Below are positions 1 to 7,269 of a DNA stretch of 30,836 nucleotides, piece by piece. The stretch spans positions 1 through 30,836 of the IMG/VR virus record IMGVR_UViG_3300009545_000051. The stretch is one strand, 5' to 3'. This DNA is from a virus. The notes under the pieces were generated by a model that saw only the letters and a list, made by a program, of their open reading frames with translations, did not search any database and was not told the origin of the DNA. Position numbers and translations under genes: made by a program. Position 1 is the stretch's first letter, and every line of letters starts with the position of its first letter.

Positions 1-2
1 AC

Positions 3-209
3 ATAGGCCGCCCGTCGAAGTGGGGCAACCCCTTCGTGCTCGGCCAGGATGGTACGCGAGAGCAGGTCGTCGCGCTGTATCGCCGCGGCCTGGAATGTAG
101 CGAGCTGCTGGACGATCTCCACGAGCTTCGCGGGAAGGTACTCGGCTGCTGGTGTGCGCCGCGGCCGTGTCACGGGGACGTGCTGGTGGAGATGGCGAAT
201 GACGGCTAG
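3..209 (+). CDS. DUF4326-like protein, 5'-truncated by the window edge
   Basis: The frame is open from the left edge and ends with TAG at 207-209, giving 68 visible residues. It begins IGRPSKWGNPFVLG and continues to a GKVLGCWCAPRPCHGDVL segment. The SKWGNPF block and the CWCxPxxCHGD block are the hallmark pair of DUF4326, a small family common in actinophages and bacteria whose biochemical role is not established. The Cys/His cluster suggests metal binding, which is inference. Its last 11 bases overlap the terminase start (ATGACGGCTAG), so the two are translationally coupled. The start codon is outside the window. Family assignment is fairly secure; function is unknown. Confidence 0.8.
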   Translation: MGRPSKWGNPFVLGQDGTREQVVALYRRGLECSELLDDLHELRGKVLGCWCAPRPCHGDVLVEMANDG

Positions 210-1695
210 GCCCAAGGGCCGGCTGCGGTGGCAGTACGACCACTTCTGCTGGTTCTACGAGCAGCTCACCCTTCCCGAGGGGCGCCCCGCACGGTTGGAG
301 GGCTTTCAGCGGCTGATCCTGCGGGAAATCTTCACCGAGGGCCGCGTCGAGCTGCTGGTGCTGATCCCGAAGGGGCACGCCAAGACAACGCTAATGGCCG
401 CACTCGCGGTCTATCACCTGCTAATCACGCGCAACGCCAACTGCTACATCGGCGCGGCGGACAAGATTCAGGCCGAGGAGATGTACCGCTTCGCCTGTCA
501 CTTCGTTGACAGCGAGCCGGAAATCGCCGCCCGGCTGAAGGTACTCAAAGGCACGCACAAGATCGAGTCCCGGATCGACCAGGGCTTTATCCGCGTGCTG
601 GCCTCCGATGACTCCAAGCAGGGCGGCAAGAAACAGGGCTTCAACCCGACGCTCGCACTGATTGACGAGCTGCACGCCCACGAGAACGACAACCTCTATA
701 CCGACATGCGCTCGGGGCTGTTCAAGCGCAAAGGCATCCTTGTCACGATCAGTACCGCAGGCTGGGACCTCGAAGGGGCGCTGGGCGCGCTGCGGCAGAC
801 GTTCCTCGACTGCTCCGATAAACGGCGGCGTCTAATCGCGCTCCCGAATGGGGACGTGGAGGAGCACCCGGACGGGCGGCTCATTGCCGCCCGCAAGCCT
901 TCGGGCAACAGCGTCATGCTGGAATGGGCGCTGATCCCGAAGGGTCCGGGCGAGCCTGGGGACGACGTCGAGGACATGGCGGTCGTAAAGCTCGCCAACC
1001 CGGCGAGTTGGGTGACGATCGAGTCGCTGGAGGACGCCAAGGAGTCTCTGACACCCTGGACGTTCCGGCGCTACCGCTGCAACCTGTGGACGCTGGCCTT
1101 TGAATCGTGGCTCCCCGAGGGCGCCTGGGATGCACTGGTCGAGTGGGACCTGGCGTTGGTCCCGGGACTTCCGATTGTGGCCGCTGTTGACATGGCGCGA
1201 TACATGGACTGCGCCGCCCTCGTGGTGGTGCAGAAACGCCCCGACGGGCTGTTCACCGCGGCCGCTTGGATTCGGCGAGGCAGCGAAGATGATCCCGTTC
1301 CGTACGGCGAGGTGAAAGACGCCGTGATGACGTTGCACGAGAATTTCGACCTGCGCGCTTGCGCGGGCGATCCGAAGTACCTGGATCAACTATGGGAGGA
1401 ACTCGAAGCGGAGGGTGTCGCGGTCGAGGAGTTCCCGCAGTCACCCGAGCGAATGGGACCTGCCGCCGTGCGGCTGCGTCAGGCGATCGTCAAGGACAAG
1501 CTGCTGCGCCACGACGGCGACCCCGAGTTCGCAGCGCACATCATGGCCCCCGTGGCAAAGGAGATAGGAGACGACATGTTCAAGCTGGTGAAGTCCAAAC
1601 GCAACGGGCCGCCGATCGACGGTGCGATTGCCCTTGAGATGGCGCTCGCGCTCGCAACCGAGCAAACGGCCGAGCCAGGCGCCGCGCTGTGGTAA
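199..1695 (+). CDS. terL: Terminase large subunit (TerL)
   Basis: A 498-residue DNA-packaging motor subunit: an ATPase that pumps DNA into the prohead, with a nuclease that cuts concatemers. The ATPase half has a Walker A-like PKGHAKTT (about residues 57-64), which departs from the classical GxxxxGK[ST] as many phage terminases do, and a Walker B LALIDELHAH with D156 and E157. The C-terminal RNase H-like nuclease shows VAAVDMARYMD (D331), a second acidic GDPKYLD (D391) and a late PPIDGA. The frame is open back to 49, but the ATG at 199 is chosen: it makes a short overlap with the preceding stop, and the sequence after it (MTARPKGRLRW) looks like a terminase N-terminus. No small subunit is visible; it may lie upstream. 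Confidence 0.93.
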   Translation: MTARPKGRLRWQYDHFCWFYEQLTLPEGRPARLEGFQRLILREIFTEGRVELLVLIPKGHAKTTLMAALAVYHLLITRNANCYIGAADKIQAEEMYRFACHFVDSEPEIAARLKVLKGTHKIESRIDQGFIRVLASDDSKQGGKKQGFNPTLALIDELHAHENDNLYTDMRSGLFKRKGILVTISTAGWDLEGALGALRQTFLDCSDKRRRLIALPNGDVEEHPDGRLIAARKPSGNSVMLEWALIPKGPGEPGDDVEDMAVVKLANPASWVTIESLEDAKESLTPWTFRRYRCNLWTLAFESWLPEGAWDALVEWDLALVPGLPIVAAVDMARYMDCAALVVVQKRPDGLFTAAAWIRRGSEDDPVPYGEVKDAVMTLHENFDLRACAGDPKYLDQLWEELEAEGVAVEEFPQSPERMGPAAVRLRQAIVKDKLLRHDGDPEFAAHIMAPVAKEIGDDMFKLVKSKRNGPPIDGAIALEMALALATEQTAEPGAALW

Positions 1696-1937
1696 ATCCG
1701 TTCAGCAACCGTCGGCGCCTAGTGCGCCTTCACCTGCAGAACGGCGTAACGCTGGACCGGAGCGGCATCACGGAGTCGCCCGGCGTGACTATCGAAGGCA
1801 TCCTCGTCGCTCGAACGCGCTGGGACTACATCCTCGTAGCAGCGAAGCTGATCGAGGGCCCGGAGCAGACGATCCCCCTGGAGGGGGGCGCTGAAGTCGA
1901 GCGCGCTCGGGTGCTCTTCAAACAGGTAATGGACTGA
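1689..1937 (+). CDS. Small hypothetical protein between terminase and portal
   Basis: An 82-residue protein starting at GTG 1689, overlapping the terminase stop by 7 bases. The sequence has a basic N-terminus (NPFSNRRRLVRLHL) followed by alternating hydrophobic/polar stretches (VTIEGILVARTRWDYILVAA) that suggest a small beta-barrel-like fold. No catalytic motif or membrane segment is seen. Small proteins of this size and position recur between TerL and portal in actinophages, so it may be a head or packaging accessory, but that rests on position only. I do not recognise a named family. Confidence 0.6.
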   Translation: MVNPFSNRRRLVRLHLQNGVTLDRSGITESPGVTIEGILVARTRWDYILVAAKLIEGPEQTIPLEGGAEVERARVLFKQVMD

Positions 1938-1947
1938 AGGGGGCTGC

Positions 1948-3297
1948 ATGATCCTTGCCACCCCTCGCGGGGACGTACAACCCCGCGCTGCGGGCATGTT
2001 CGCGGGTGAGAGCACCATCCCGACGCCCGCCGAGGGGGTGGGGACAGGTGCCTGGTCCATAGCCGGGCGGCGCGTCACACCGCAGATCGCTGCCGGCCTG
2101 CCGGCAATCCTGCGCGGTGTCCGGCTCCTCGGTGAAACGGTCGCAGCCATGCCGCTCGGCGTCGTCAAGACTGACGCCAACGGCGACCACGAACAGGCCG
2201 TCGGGAGCTGGCAGTACGAAGTACTGCACGACACGCCGAATGACACGCAAAAGACGCCGTTCGCGTTCAAGGAGTTCGTCGTCGCCTCGATGGTGGCGAT
2301 GGGGAACAGCTACTCGCTGAAGGCCAAGTCGCGTGGTCGCGTGCAGGCCCTGTACCCGCTGAAGCCTTCGCGCGTGCGCCCCAAGTATCCCAAGGGCGGC
2401 GGCCCGCTCGAATACGAAATCCGGGAAGATAACGGCAGGATCGTCACGCTTACGGCTGACGACGTTCTCCATATACCGGGCGTGCTGTTCGATGACCCGT
2501 GCATCGGTATCTCGCCGATCATGTTGGCCGCGAACACGCTTGGCACGGCGATCAGCGCCGAGGAGTTCGCCGGCCGCTTCTTCGACAACGACGCGACGCC
2601 CTCGGGCGTCATTTCGTTCAAGCAGGGCGGCGATTCCAAAGCGGCGAAAGACACCCGCGAGACGTGGGAGGATCGGCACCGGGGCAGCAGGCGCTCGCAC
2701 AAGGTGGCCGCGCTGTTCGGCGAAGCCACGTACCAGCAGATCGGTGTGAACGCGGAGCAGGCGCAGATCATCGAATCGCAGCGGTGGAGCGTGGATCAGG
2801 CCGCGCGCGTGCTCGGGCTGCCCGCCTGGGCGCTAGGTGGCGTCGATCAAAACCCGCGCTCGACCCCCGAGCAGCGCAACTCTGAGCTGCTCACCTTCTC
2901 GATCTCGGCCTGGATCAAACGGTTCGAGGAAGGGCTGCACGCCGACCCCGACATGTTCCCCGACAAGTCGCTGTTCCCGTTCTTCGAGACAGAGGGCCTG
3001 GTCCGGGCGGAAATGTCACTCCGGTACGAATCGTACTTGAAGGCACGACAGGGCGGCTGGCAGTCGGCGAACGACATTCGGCGCAAGGAGAACGAACCGC
3101 CCATCGAGGGCGGGGACGTGTATCAGGAAACGCCCGTTGGTGGCGCCCCGGCGCTGCAGCCGGGCGCGGACGAAGGGCCACCGCCGGACGACCCCACGAA
3201 GGCGAAGGATGTTCCGCCCGTTCGCGAGGACACATCGGAGCAGGAGCAGCAACCGCTACCAATGCCCGCCTACGGCGTGCCATCGAAAGGACAGTAA
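1948..3297 (+). CDS. Portal protein (HK97 family)
   Basis: A 449-residue portal, the dodecameric ring at the capsid vertex through which DNA enters and leaves. Family features in order: the helical LPAILRGVRLLGETVAAMPL (about residues 50-70), LHDTPNDTQKTPFAFKEF, VASMVAMGNSYSLK, YPLKPSRVRPK, DDVLHIPG followed by DPCIGISPI, a FDNDATPSGVI segment, the RWSVDQAARVLGLPAWALGG segment, and a C-terminal YESYLKARQGGW helix. The last 70 residues are Pro/Glu-rich and probably disordered. Length is normal for HK97-type portals. ATG 1948 follows a GGGGG-containing leader 11 bases after the previous stop. It sits directly before the protease and capsid genes, the standard head-gene order. Confidence 0.93.
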   Translation: MILATPRGDVQPRAAGMFAGESTIPTPAEGVGTGAWSIAGRRVTPQIAAGLPAILRGVRLLGETVAAMPLGVVKTDANGDHEQAVGSWQYEVLHDTPNDTQKTPFAFKEFVVASMVAMGNSYSLKAKSRGRVQALYPLKPSRVRPKYPKGGGPLEYEIREDNGRIVTLTADDVLHIPGVLFDDPCIGISPIMLAANTLGTAISAEEFAGRFFDNDATPSGVISFKQGGDSKAAKDTRETWEDRHRGSRRSHKVAALFGEATYQQIGVNAEQAQIIESQRWSVDQAARVLGLPAWALGGVDQNPRSTPEQRNSELLTFSISAWIKRFEEGLHADPDMFPDKSLFPFFETEGLVRAEMSLRYESYLKARQGGWQSANDIRRKENEPPIEGGDVYQETPVGGAPALQPGADEGPPPDDPTKAKDVPPVREDTSEQEQQPLPMPAYGVPSKGQ

Positions 3298-3298
3298 C

Positions 3299-4072
3299 TT
3301 GAAACCTTCGCTGCGAACGCCAGCGGGCGCCGTCAGACGGTTCGTCTATCCCGGCGATCTGGAGTGTCGGGATAGTGGCGCCGAAGCCGGCGCGTACAAG
3401 ATCGTCGGCCATGCGGCCGTGTTCGACAAGCCTTGCGACTTTCGTTACTTCACGGAGTACATCGCGCCAGGCGCCTTCGAGAAGGCACTCCAGGCCGACC
3501 CCTTGGAAGTGGTGTCGAACTGGCAGCACGACGATCGCTGGATACTCGGGCACACGCTGAACGACACGCTCATCCTGAGCGAAGATGGTGAGGGCCTGCT
3601 GCAGTCCACAAAAGTTGCGCCGACGAGCTGGGGTAGCGACCTCCGCATCCTTCTGGAGCGCGGCGACATTCAGCAGGCGTCCTTCTGTTTCACCATCAAC
3701 GCGGAGACGTGGGAATACGCCGACGAGGGCACTGATGACGAAGAGGTCACGGTGACTATCACGGAGATCGGCACGCTGTATGACGTGACGGTCTGCGCCC
3801 TTGGCGCGTACCCACAGACGGACGTCTCCATAGCCAGCCGCGACCGGCTGGACTCAGCACTTCGCCAGGGACATGTCCCTGGCTTGACCCTGGAGGACGC
3901 GCGCGAGCGTGGCCTCCTTGGTAGTGCCACTCACGCGGCCGATGAGGTCCTAGCGGGTGGTCGTGTTGCTCACGCGGCCGACAAGGCCCTAGCGGGCGAC
4001 GCAGAACGCGAGGCAACTCGCGCCGGGACGCGCAAGCGCATGAACAGCGCGCGTCTCACTACACGAAAGTAG
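3299..4072 (+). CDS. Prohead maturation protease (HK97 family), TTG start
   Basis: A 257-residue serine protease that processes scaffold and capsid during prohead maturation. Visible family features are the strand AYKIVGHAAVFDKP, YFTEYIAPGAFEKAL (residues 57-71), VVSNWQHDDRWILGHT with the probable catalytic His, LRILLERGDIQQASFCF with the probable catalytic Ser, and ITEIGTLYDVTVCALGAYP. The frame is open back to 3137 inside the portal gene, but the upstream part is Arg-rich out-of-frame sequence. TTG 3299 is chosen because an AAAGGA Shine-Dalgarno sits at about 3286-3291 and conserved sequence starts immediately after. The C-terminus carries a duplicated Ala-rich segment (HAADEVLAGG then HAADKALAGD), probably disordered or removed on maturation. 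The capsid gene follows within 6 bases. Confidence 0.9.
   Translation: MKPSLRTPAGAVRRFVYPGDLECRDSGAEAGAYKIVGHAAVFDKPCDFRYFTEYIAPGAFEKALQADPLEVVSNWQHDDRWILGHTLNDTLILSEDGEGLLQSTKVAPTSWGSDLRILLERGDIQQASFCFTINAETWEYADEGTDDEEVTVTITEIGTLYDVTVCALGAYPQTDVSIASRDRLDSALRQGHVPGLTLEDARERGLLGSATHAADEVLAGGRVAHAADKALAGDAEREATRAGTRKRMNSARLTTRK
3864..3883. repeat. Perfect 20-bp palindrome inside the protease gene
   Basis: GCCAGGGACATGTCCCTGGC is its own reverse complement over all 20 bases, with no spacer. It encodes RQGHVPGL in the linker after the protease domain. Both the DNA symmetry and the resulting RNA hairpin are possible functions; neither is demonstrated. Confidence 0.9.
3930..3996 (+). repeat. Two-copy 39-bp-period direct repeat in the protease C-terminus
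   Basis: CTCACGCGGCCGA at 3930 and again at 3969, each followed by a variant of a(t/c)(g/a)aggnCCTAGCGGG. The copies encode HAADEVLAGG and HAADKALAGD. Two diverged copies indicate an old in-frame duplication. Confidence 0.85.
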
Positions 4073-4077
4073 AACTA

Positions 4078-5469
4078 GTGAAAATCGAGCAGCTCCGCGA
4101 GGCGGTCAAGGCTGCCTTCAAGCGGATGGACGAGGCCTTCACTCAGCTCGAAAACCCCCAGGAGGGGGCCGACGAGCTGAAGCTGCAGGCCAACTTCGAT
4201 GAGGCCGAGAGGGCTCACACGGAGGCAGTGACGAAGCTGGAGCGTGCCGAGGCACTTGCCGAGGCCCGCGACGCGCTTCCCGTAGACCCGAACGTACCCG
4301 CGGACGTGCCGGACGACGGCAGTCTCGTGGTGGACGACGGTGCAACGGTCGAGGTCGGAGACGGCCCGGAAACGTACACCAAGGGTGGTCCGCACTCGTT
4401 CATGCAGGACCAGCTCAAAGCGCAGAAGGGCGACAGGGGCGCGACCGAGCGCATCGTCCAGAACGCGCGCGAACTGGCGGCGAAAGGCAAGTTCGGCAAA
4501 GGCACGTTCGATGAGCGCGCCATCGCCGAGACGGCAGGAGCCGGTGGCGAGCTGGTAGCGCCACTGTACCTGCAGGATGAGTACCTCGCGCTTGCGCGCG
4601 CGGCACGCCCGTACTTCGATCTGCTGTCGAAGCGTCCGTTTCCGCCGAACACCAACAGCATCAACATTCCGCGCCTGAAAACGGGTACGGCGACGGCAGC
4701 GCAGAAAGACCTGGGTGCTGTCAAATCGCAGGACATTACCACCGGCTTGCTTACCTTCCCGGTTATCACCGTGGCGGGTCAGCAGGACTTCGCACGTCAG
4801 CTCTTTGACCGTGCGGTGCCCGAGCTTGCCGACATGGTCGTGTTTCCCGATCTCGTCGCGGACTACCTCACCAAGACCGACCTGCAGGCCCTGACGGGGT
4901 CCGGCGTTGCGCCGAACGCCAAGGGTGTTGTCGAAACGGTCGAAGCGGGGCAGAAGGTCACATGGACGCAGGCGTCTCCGAAAGTCAAGGAATTCTATTC
5001 CAAGGTTGCAGACGCGATCCAGCGGATTCACACCAAGCGGTTCCTGCCGCCTTCCGCGATCGTCATGCACCCGCGTAGGTGGGCTTGGCTGCTCGCCTCC
5101 GTGGACTCGAACGAACGCCCGCTGTTCCTCCCCGCGGCTAATCAGCCGTTCAACGCGACCGGCGTGCAGGACGGCGTCCAGTCGCAGGGGCTCGTGGGCC
5201 AGATGCAGGGTCTGCCGGTCACGGTTGACGCCTCGATCCCGACCAACCTCGGAGCGGGCACCAACCAGGATCTCGTCATCATTCAGCGTGTCCAGGACTC
5301 CTGGGTGCTGGAGGACGAGCCGGTCAAGACGCGCGTGTACGAAGAGGTTCTGTCGAACGAACTCGCCATTCGTGCGCAGGTCTTCAACTACCTGGCGTTG
5401 ACGCACGAACGCTACGCAGAAGGCATTTCCACCATCGAAGGAACGGGTCTTGTGACCCCGACCTTCTAG
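4078..5469 (+). CDS. Major capsid protein (HK97 fold) with N-terminal scaffold domain
   Basis: A 463-residue capsid subunit. Residues 1-70 are a charged heptad-rich coiled coil (EQLREAVKAAFKRMDEAF, FDEAERAHTEAVTKLERAEA), matching the delta/scaffold domain of HK97 capsid proteins that the maturation protease removes. An acidic linker follows (about 70-100). The HK97-fold core starts near AIAETAGAGGELVAPLYLQ, continues through SINIPRLKTGTATAAQKD (E-loop region), ALTGSGVAPNAKGVV, SAIVMHPRRWAWLLA, and ends DEPVKTRVYEEVLSNELAIR. GTG 4078 starts 5 bases after the protease stop, with only a weak GAAAG leader, so translation may depend on coupling. The order terminase, portal, protease, capsid is canonical. 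Confidence 0.93.
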   Translation: MKIEQLREAVKAAFKRMDEAFTQLENPQEGADELKLQANFDEAERAHTEAVTKLERAEALAEARDALPVDPNVPADVPDDGSLVVDDGATVEVGDGPETYTKGGPHSFMQDQLKAQKGDRGATERIVQNARELAAKGKFGKGTFDERAIAETAGAGGELVAPLYLQDEYLALARAARPYFDLLSKRPFPPNTNSINIPRLKTGTATAAQKDLGAVKSQDITTGLLTFPVITVAGQQDFARQLFDRAVPELADMVVFPDLVADYLTKTDLQALTGSGVAPNAKGVVETVEAGQKVTWTQASPKVKEFYSKVADAIQRIHTKRFLPPSAIVMHPRRWAWLLASVDSNERPLFLPAANQPFNATGVQDGVQSQGLVGQMQGLPVTVDASIPTNLGAGTNQDLVIIQRVQDSWVLEDEPVKTRVYEEVLSNELAIRAQVFNYLALTHERYAEGISTIEGTGLVTPTF

Positions 5470-5485
5470 GAAGCGCCCTCGCCAG

Positions 5486-5512
5486 CCCCTGCGGGCTTCG
5501 CGCTCGCAGGGG
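5486..5512 (+). terminator. GC-rich hairpin just after the capsid gene
   Basis: CCCCTGCG at 5486-5493 pairs perfectly with CGCAGGGG at 5505-5512 around an 11-base loop, starting 17 bases after the capsid stop. There is no downstream T-run, so it may act as an mRNA 3'-end stabiliser or attenuator in the highly expressed capsid message rather than as a classical intrinsic terminator. Confidence 0.5.
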
Positions 5513-5535
5513 TCATAGGTGGCGGGTGTGTCTCC

Positions 5536-5603
5536 CTACCCCTATCGGGTAGCCCGCGCGTGCTCACGCAAAGGTCACTCGTCACCTGGCAGCTACGGCT
5601 GCC
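5536..5603 (+). other. Two further perfect hairpins in the post-capsid gap
   Basis: CTACCC/GGGTAG (5536-5541 with 5547-5552, loop CTATC) and GGCAGC/GCTGCC (5588-5593 with 5598-5603, TACG tetraloop). Together with the hairpin at 5486 and the fold at 5630 they make the 5470-5742 gap densely structured. I see no credible protein-coding frame here; the open frames have scrambled, Arg/Cys/Ser-rich translations. Confidence 0.55.
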
Positions 5604-5629
5604 CGCGGTCCACCAGGGGGTGCCGTTGC

Positions 5630-5706
5630 GCGGTTCGCTGCCACTGGACAGCCATCCGGCCCTCGCGCCGGCCGCAACGTTGTGTGTTCGAGTCACACAG
5701 GCCGCA
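5630..5706 (+). ncRNA. tRNA-like cloverleaf, not a canonical tRNA
   Basis: Four helices fall in tRNA order. GCGGTT (5630-5635) pairs with GGCCGC (5700-5705) with two G-U pairs. GCTG/CAGC (5637-5640 with 5649-5652) encloses a D-loop-like CCACTGGA. CCGGC/GCCGG (5656-5660 with 5667-5671) has a 6-base loop. GTGTG/CACAC (5682-5686 with 5694-5698) encloses TTCGAGT, a textbook T-loop. The anticodon-position loop (CCTCGC) has six bases and no U33, the acceptor has six pairs and the variable region is long. It could be a decayed tRNA, a tRNA-like RNA, an attachment-site remnant carrying a tRNA T-arm, or coincidence. Confidence 0.35.
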
Positions 5707-5742
5707 GTTGCAGCACCCCACACGAAACAGGAGACAGAGCGC

Positions 5743-6228
5743 ATGAGCGCAGGACGATTCACATCCTACGGAGGCGCGTGTGACCCGACGGCCATCATCG
5801 GCCACCCCCCCGAGTCGCGCGATTGGAAACCGGGAGACGCAATCTACATGCCGACGGTGGAGTCGACGGCACGCATCGAGGCTCACGTCACGGTGGATGC
5901 GGGACTGCAGCGTCCAACCTACATCGGGCGCCGGACCTGGCTGATGAAGAAGGTTCACGTCGGGCATGACGCGGTGATCGGCGACGATTGTGAGTTGGCA
6001 CCCGGCACGGTCATTGGCGGCCACGCCTTCGTGTCACAAAAGGTGAAGTTTGGGATCGGCGTACTAGTGCTCCCGTTCGTACGCATCGGCGAGGGCGCGC
6101 GTCTCGGCGCGGGCGCCGTGGTCACGCGGGACGTTCCCGCTGGCGAGGTGTGGGCTGGCAACCCTGCGCGCAATCTCCGTTATACACCAGGCGCCGCCAC
6201 GCAGGCTTGCGCCGGAATGGGCGTCTAG
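5743..6228 (+). CDS. Left-handed beta-helix (hexapeptide repeat) acyltransferase
   Basis: A 161-residue protein of the LbH acetyl/acyltransferase superfamily, enzymes that transfer acyl groups from CoA or ACP to sugars. The [LIV]-G-x4 coil pattern runs from about residue 43: ARIEAHVTVD, YIGRRTWLMKKVHVGHDAVIG, CELAPGTVIGG, VKFGIGVLVLPFVRIGEG, ARLGAGAVVTRDVPAGEV, then GNPAR, the typical C-terminal motif. The His of VGHDAVIGD is in the position of the usual catalytic His. ATG 5743 has an AGGAG Shine-Dalgarno at about 5729; the upstream in-frame extension is not credible. It is followed by a glycosyltransferase, so an acylated sugar on a virion or host-surface protein is a plausible product, by inference from context. 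Confidence 0.85.
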   Translation: MSAGRFTSYGGACDPTAIIGHPPESRDWKPGDAIYMPTVESTARIEAHVTVDAGLQRPTYIGRRTWLMKKVHVGHDAVIGDDCELAPGTVIGGHAFVSQKVKFGIGVLVLPFVRIGEGARLGAGAVVTRDVPAGEVWAGNPARNLRYTPGAATQACAGMGV

Positions 6229-6425
6229 TGCATGGCGCGCCACAGCACCACCTCACCTACATACGCGACAGCGACCGGACGCGCGTGATCTTTATTCTTG
6301 AGGGCGAGCTGGCTGACTGTGTTCAGCGCGCCATCGAACAGGCCCCGCTGGGCTTTCGCCTCGCGGCCCTAAAGGCCGACCACACGGGCCGTATCGCCAT
6401 TCGCGCCGACGGAGACGACTACTAA
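6228..6425 (+). CDS. Small hypothetical protein linking acyltransferase and glycosyltransferase
   Basis: A 65-residue protein from GTG 6228, which shares its G with the preceding TAG; its TAA overlaps the next ATG (TAATG). Sequence features: VIFILEGELADCVQRAIEQA, then FRLAALKADHTGRIAIRADGDD, resembling an alpha/beta mini-domain, with no motif I recognise. Overlaps on both sides place it firmly in the acyltransferase-glycosyltransferase operon. Confidence 0.6.
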   Translation: MHGAPQHHLTYIRDSDRTRVIFILEGELADCVQRAIEQAPLGFRLAALKADHTGRIAIRADGDDY

Positions 6426-7126
6426 TGCGCGTCGTCGCGCTGTGTAGCTGGTACGACGAGAAGCCCTCACACCTAGCGGGCCTCGTGGCTTCGCTCTCGG
6501 GCGTCGCTGACCACATCGTTGCGGTGGATGGGGCGTACGCCCTCTACCCGCGGGGCCGCGCACATAGCCCCTCGGGGCAGGCGGACACGATTCGCGAGAC
6601 GGCACGCTCGCTTGGGATCGGTTGCACAATCCACGAACCGCAGATCACCTGGCAGGGTCAGGAGGTCGAAAAGCGCAATTTCATGTTTCACCTGGCGGAA
6701 CGGATGACGACAAACGACGACTGGTACCTGATCCTCGACGGTGACTCGCTGGTGACGCAGGTGGGCTATAGCCTGCGGGACGTTCTAGCCCAGACCGAAC
6801 ACGACGTCGCCGAAGTGACTATGTGGAGATACCGCGAGCACTTCGAGCCACACGAACGCCCCTTCGTCACCGACGCAATCGAGGAGACGCCGTTCCGGTC
6901 GATGTTCCGCGCGATCCGCGGGCTTTCGGTCGTCGGGCGTCACTACCACTATCTGACACCCGACGGGCGCTTTCTGTGGGGCGACGGCAACGTGACCCCC
7001 GCGCTCAGCCTCCCGGCGATGCGCCTGCAGCACCGGAACGAGGCACGCGACCTGTGGCGCGCGAAGGCGGCCAAGACCTACTACGACACCCGCGACAAGC
7101 TGGGGGTGGAGGGACTGACACGATGA
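6425..7126 (+). CDS. GT-A fold glycosyltransferase
   Basis: A 233-residue glycosyltransferase-like protein. The N-terminus MRVVALCSWYDEKPSHLAG and the strand ADHIVAVDGAYALYP resemble family-2 GT-A enzymes, in which the first beta strand and an early Asp bind the nucleotide sugar. The metal-binding DxD motif is present as YLILDGDSLV (about residues 101-110). Later RYHYLTPDGRFLWGDG-like sequence and an MRLQHRNEAR segment may form the acceptor side. No membrane segment is seen, so it is probably cytoplasmic. The position directly behind the capsid gene and beside an acyltransferase points to modification of a virion protein. Some mycobacteriophages are known to glycosylate capsid and tail proteins with their own enzymes; the target here is inference. 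Confidence 0.8.
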   Translation: MRVVALCSWYDEKPSHLAGLVASLSGVADHIVAVDGAYALYPRGRAHSPSGQADTIRETARSLGIGCTIHEPQITWQGQEVEKRNFMFHLAERMTTNDDWYLILDGDSLVTQVGYSLRDVLAQTEHDVAEVTMWRYREHFEPHERPFVTDAIEETPFRSMFRAIRGLSVVGRHYHYLTPDGRFLWGDGNVTPALSLPAMRLQHRNEARDLWRAKAAKTYYDTRDKLGVEGLTR

Positions 7127-7269
7127 GAACCAACGAGCAGGCCGCCGCGTACATCGCCAGTGTCATCAAGGAGCGCGAAGCGTACAGGGCCGCAGGTGAC
7201 AGGGAACAGGTGGCGCACTGCGAAGAGGAGATGAAGCGTGTGCGCGGAGACGTCAGGCAGACGCGATGA
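7123..7269 (+). CDS. Short helical hypothetical protein
   Basis: A 48-residue protein with ATGA overlaps at both ends (7123 and 7266). The sequence is almost entirely charged helix: NEQAAAYIASVIKERE, then DREQVAHCEEEMKRVRG. It has one Cys and no membrane segment. It is too short for secure family assignment. The tight coupling supports real translation. Confidence 0.6.
   Translation: MRTNEQAAAYIASVIKEREAYRAAGDREQVAHCEEEMKRVRGDVRQTR

Noticed and set aside
4075-5406. 443-codon antisense open frame opposite the capsid gene
   Set aside because: Mirrors the capsid codon structure in high-GC DNA; translation is Arg/Leu/Val-rich without domains and lies fully inside a confident gene.
5630-5706. 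Functional tRNA gene
   Set aside because: No seven-base anticodon loop with U33, six-pair acceptor and abnormal spacing; kept only as a tRNA-like structure.
5560-5742. N-terminal extension of the acyltransferase
   Set aside because: The upstream in-frame part lies in structured non-coding sequence, and ATG 5743 has a good AGGAG site.
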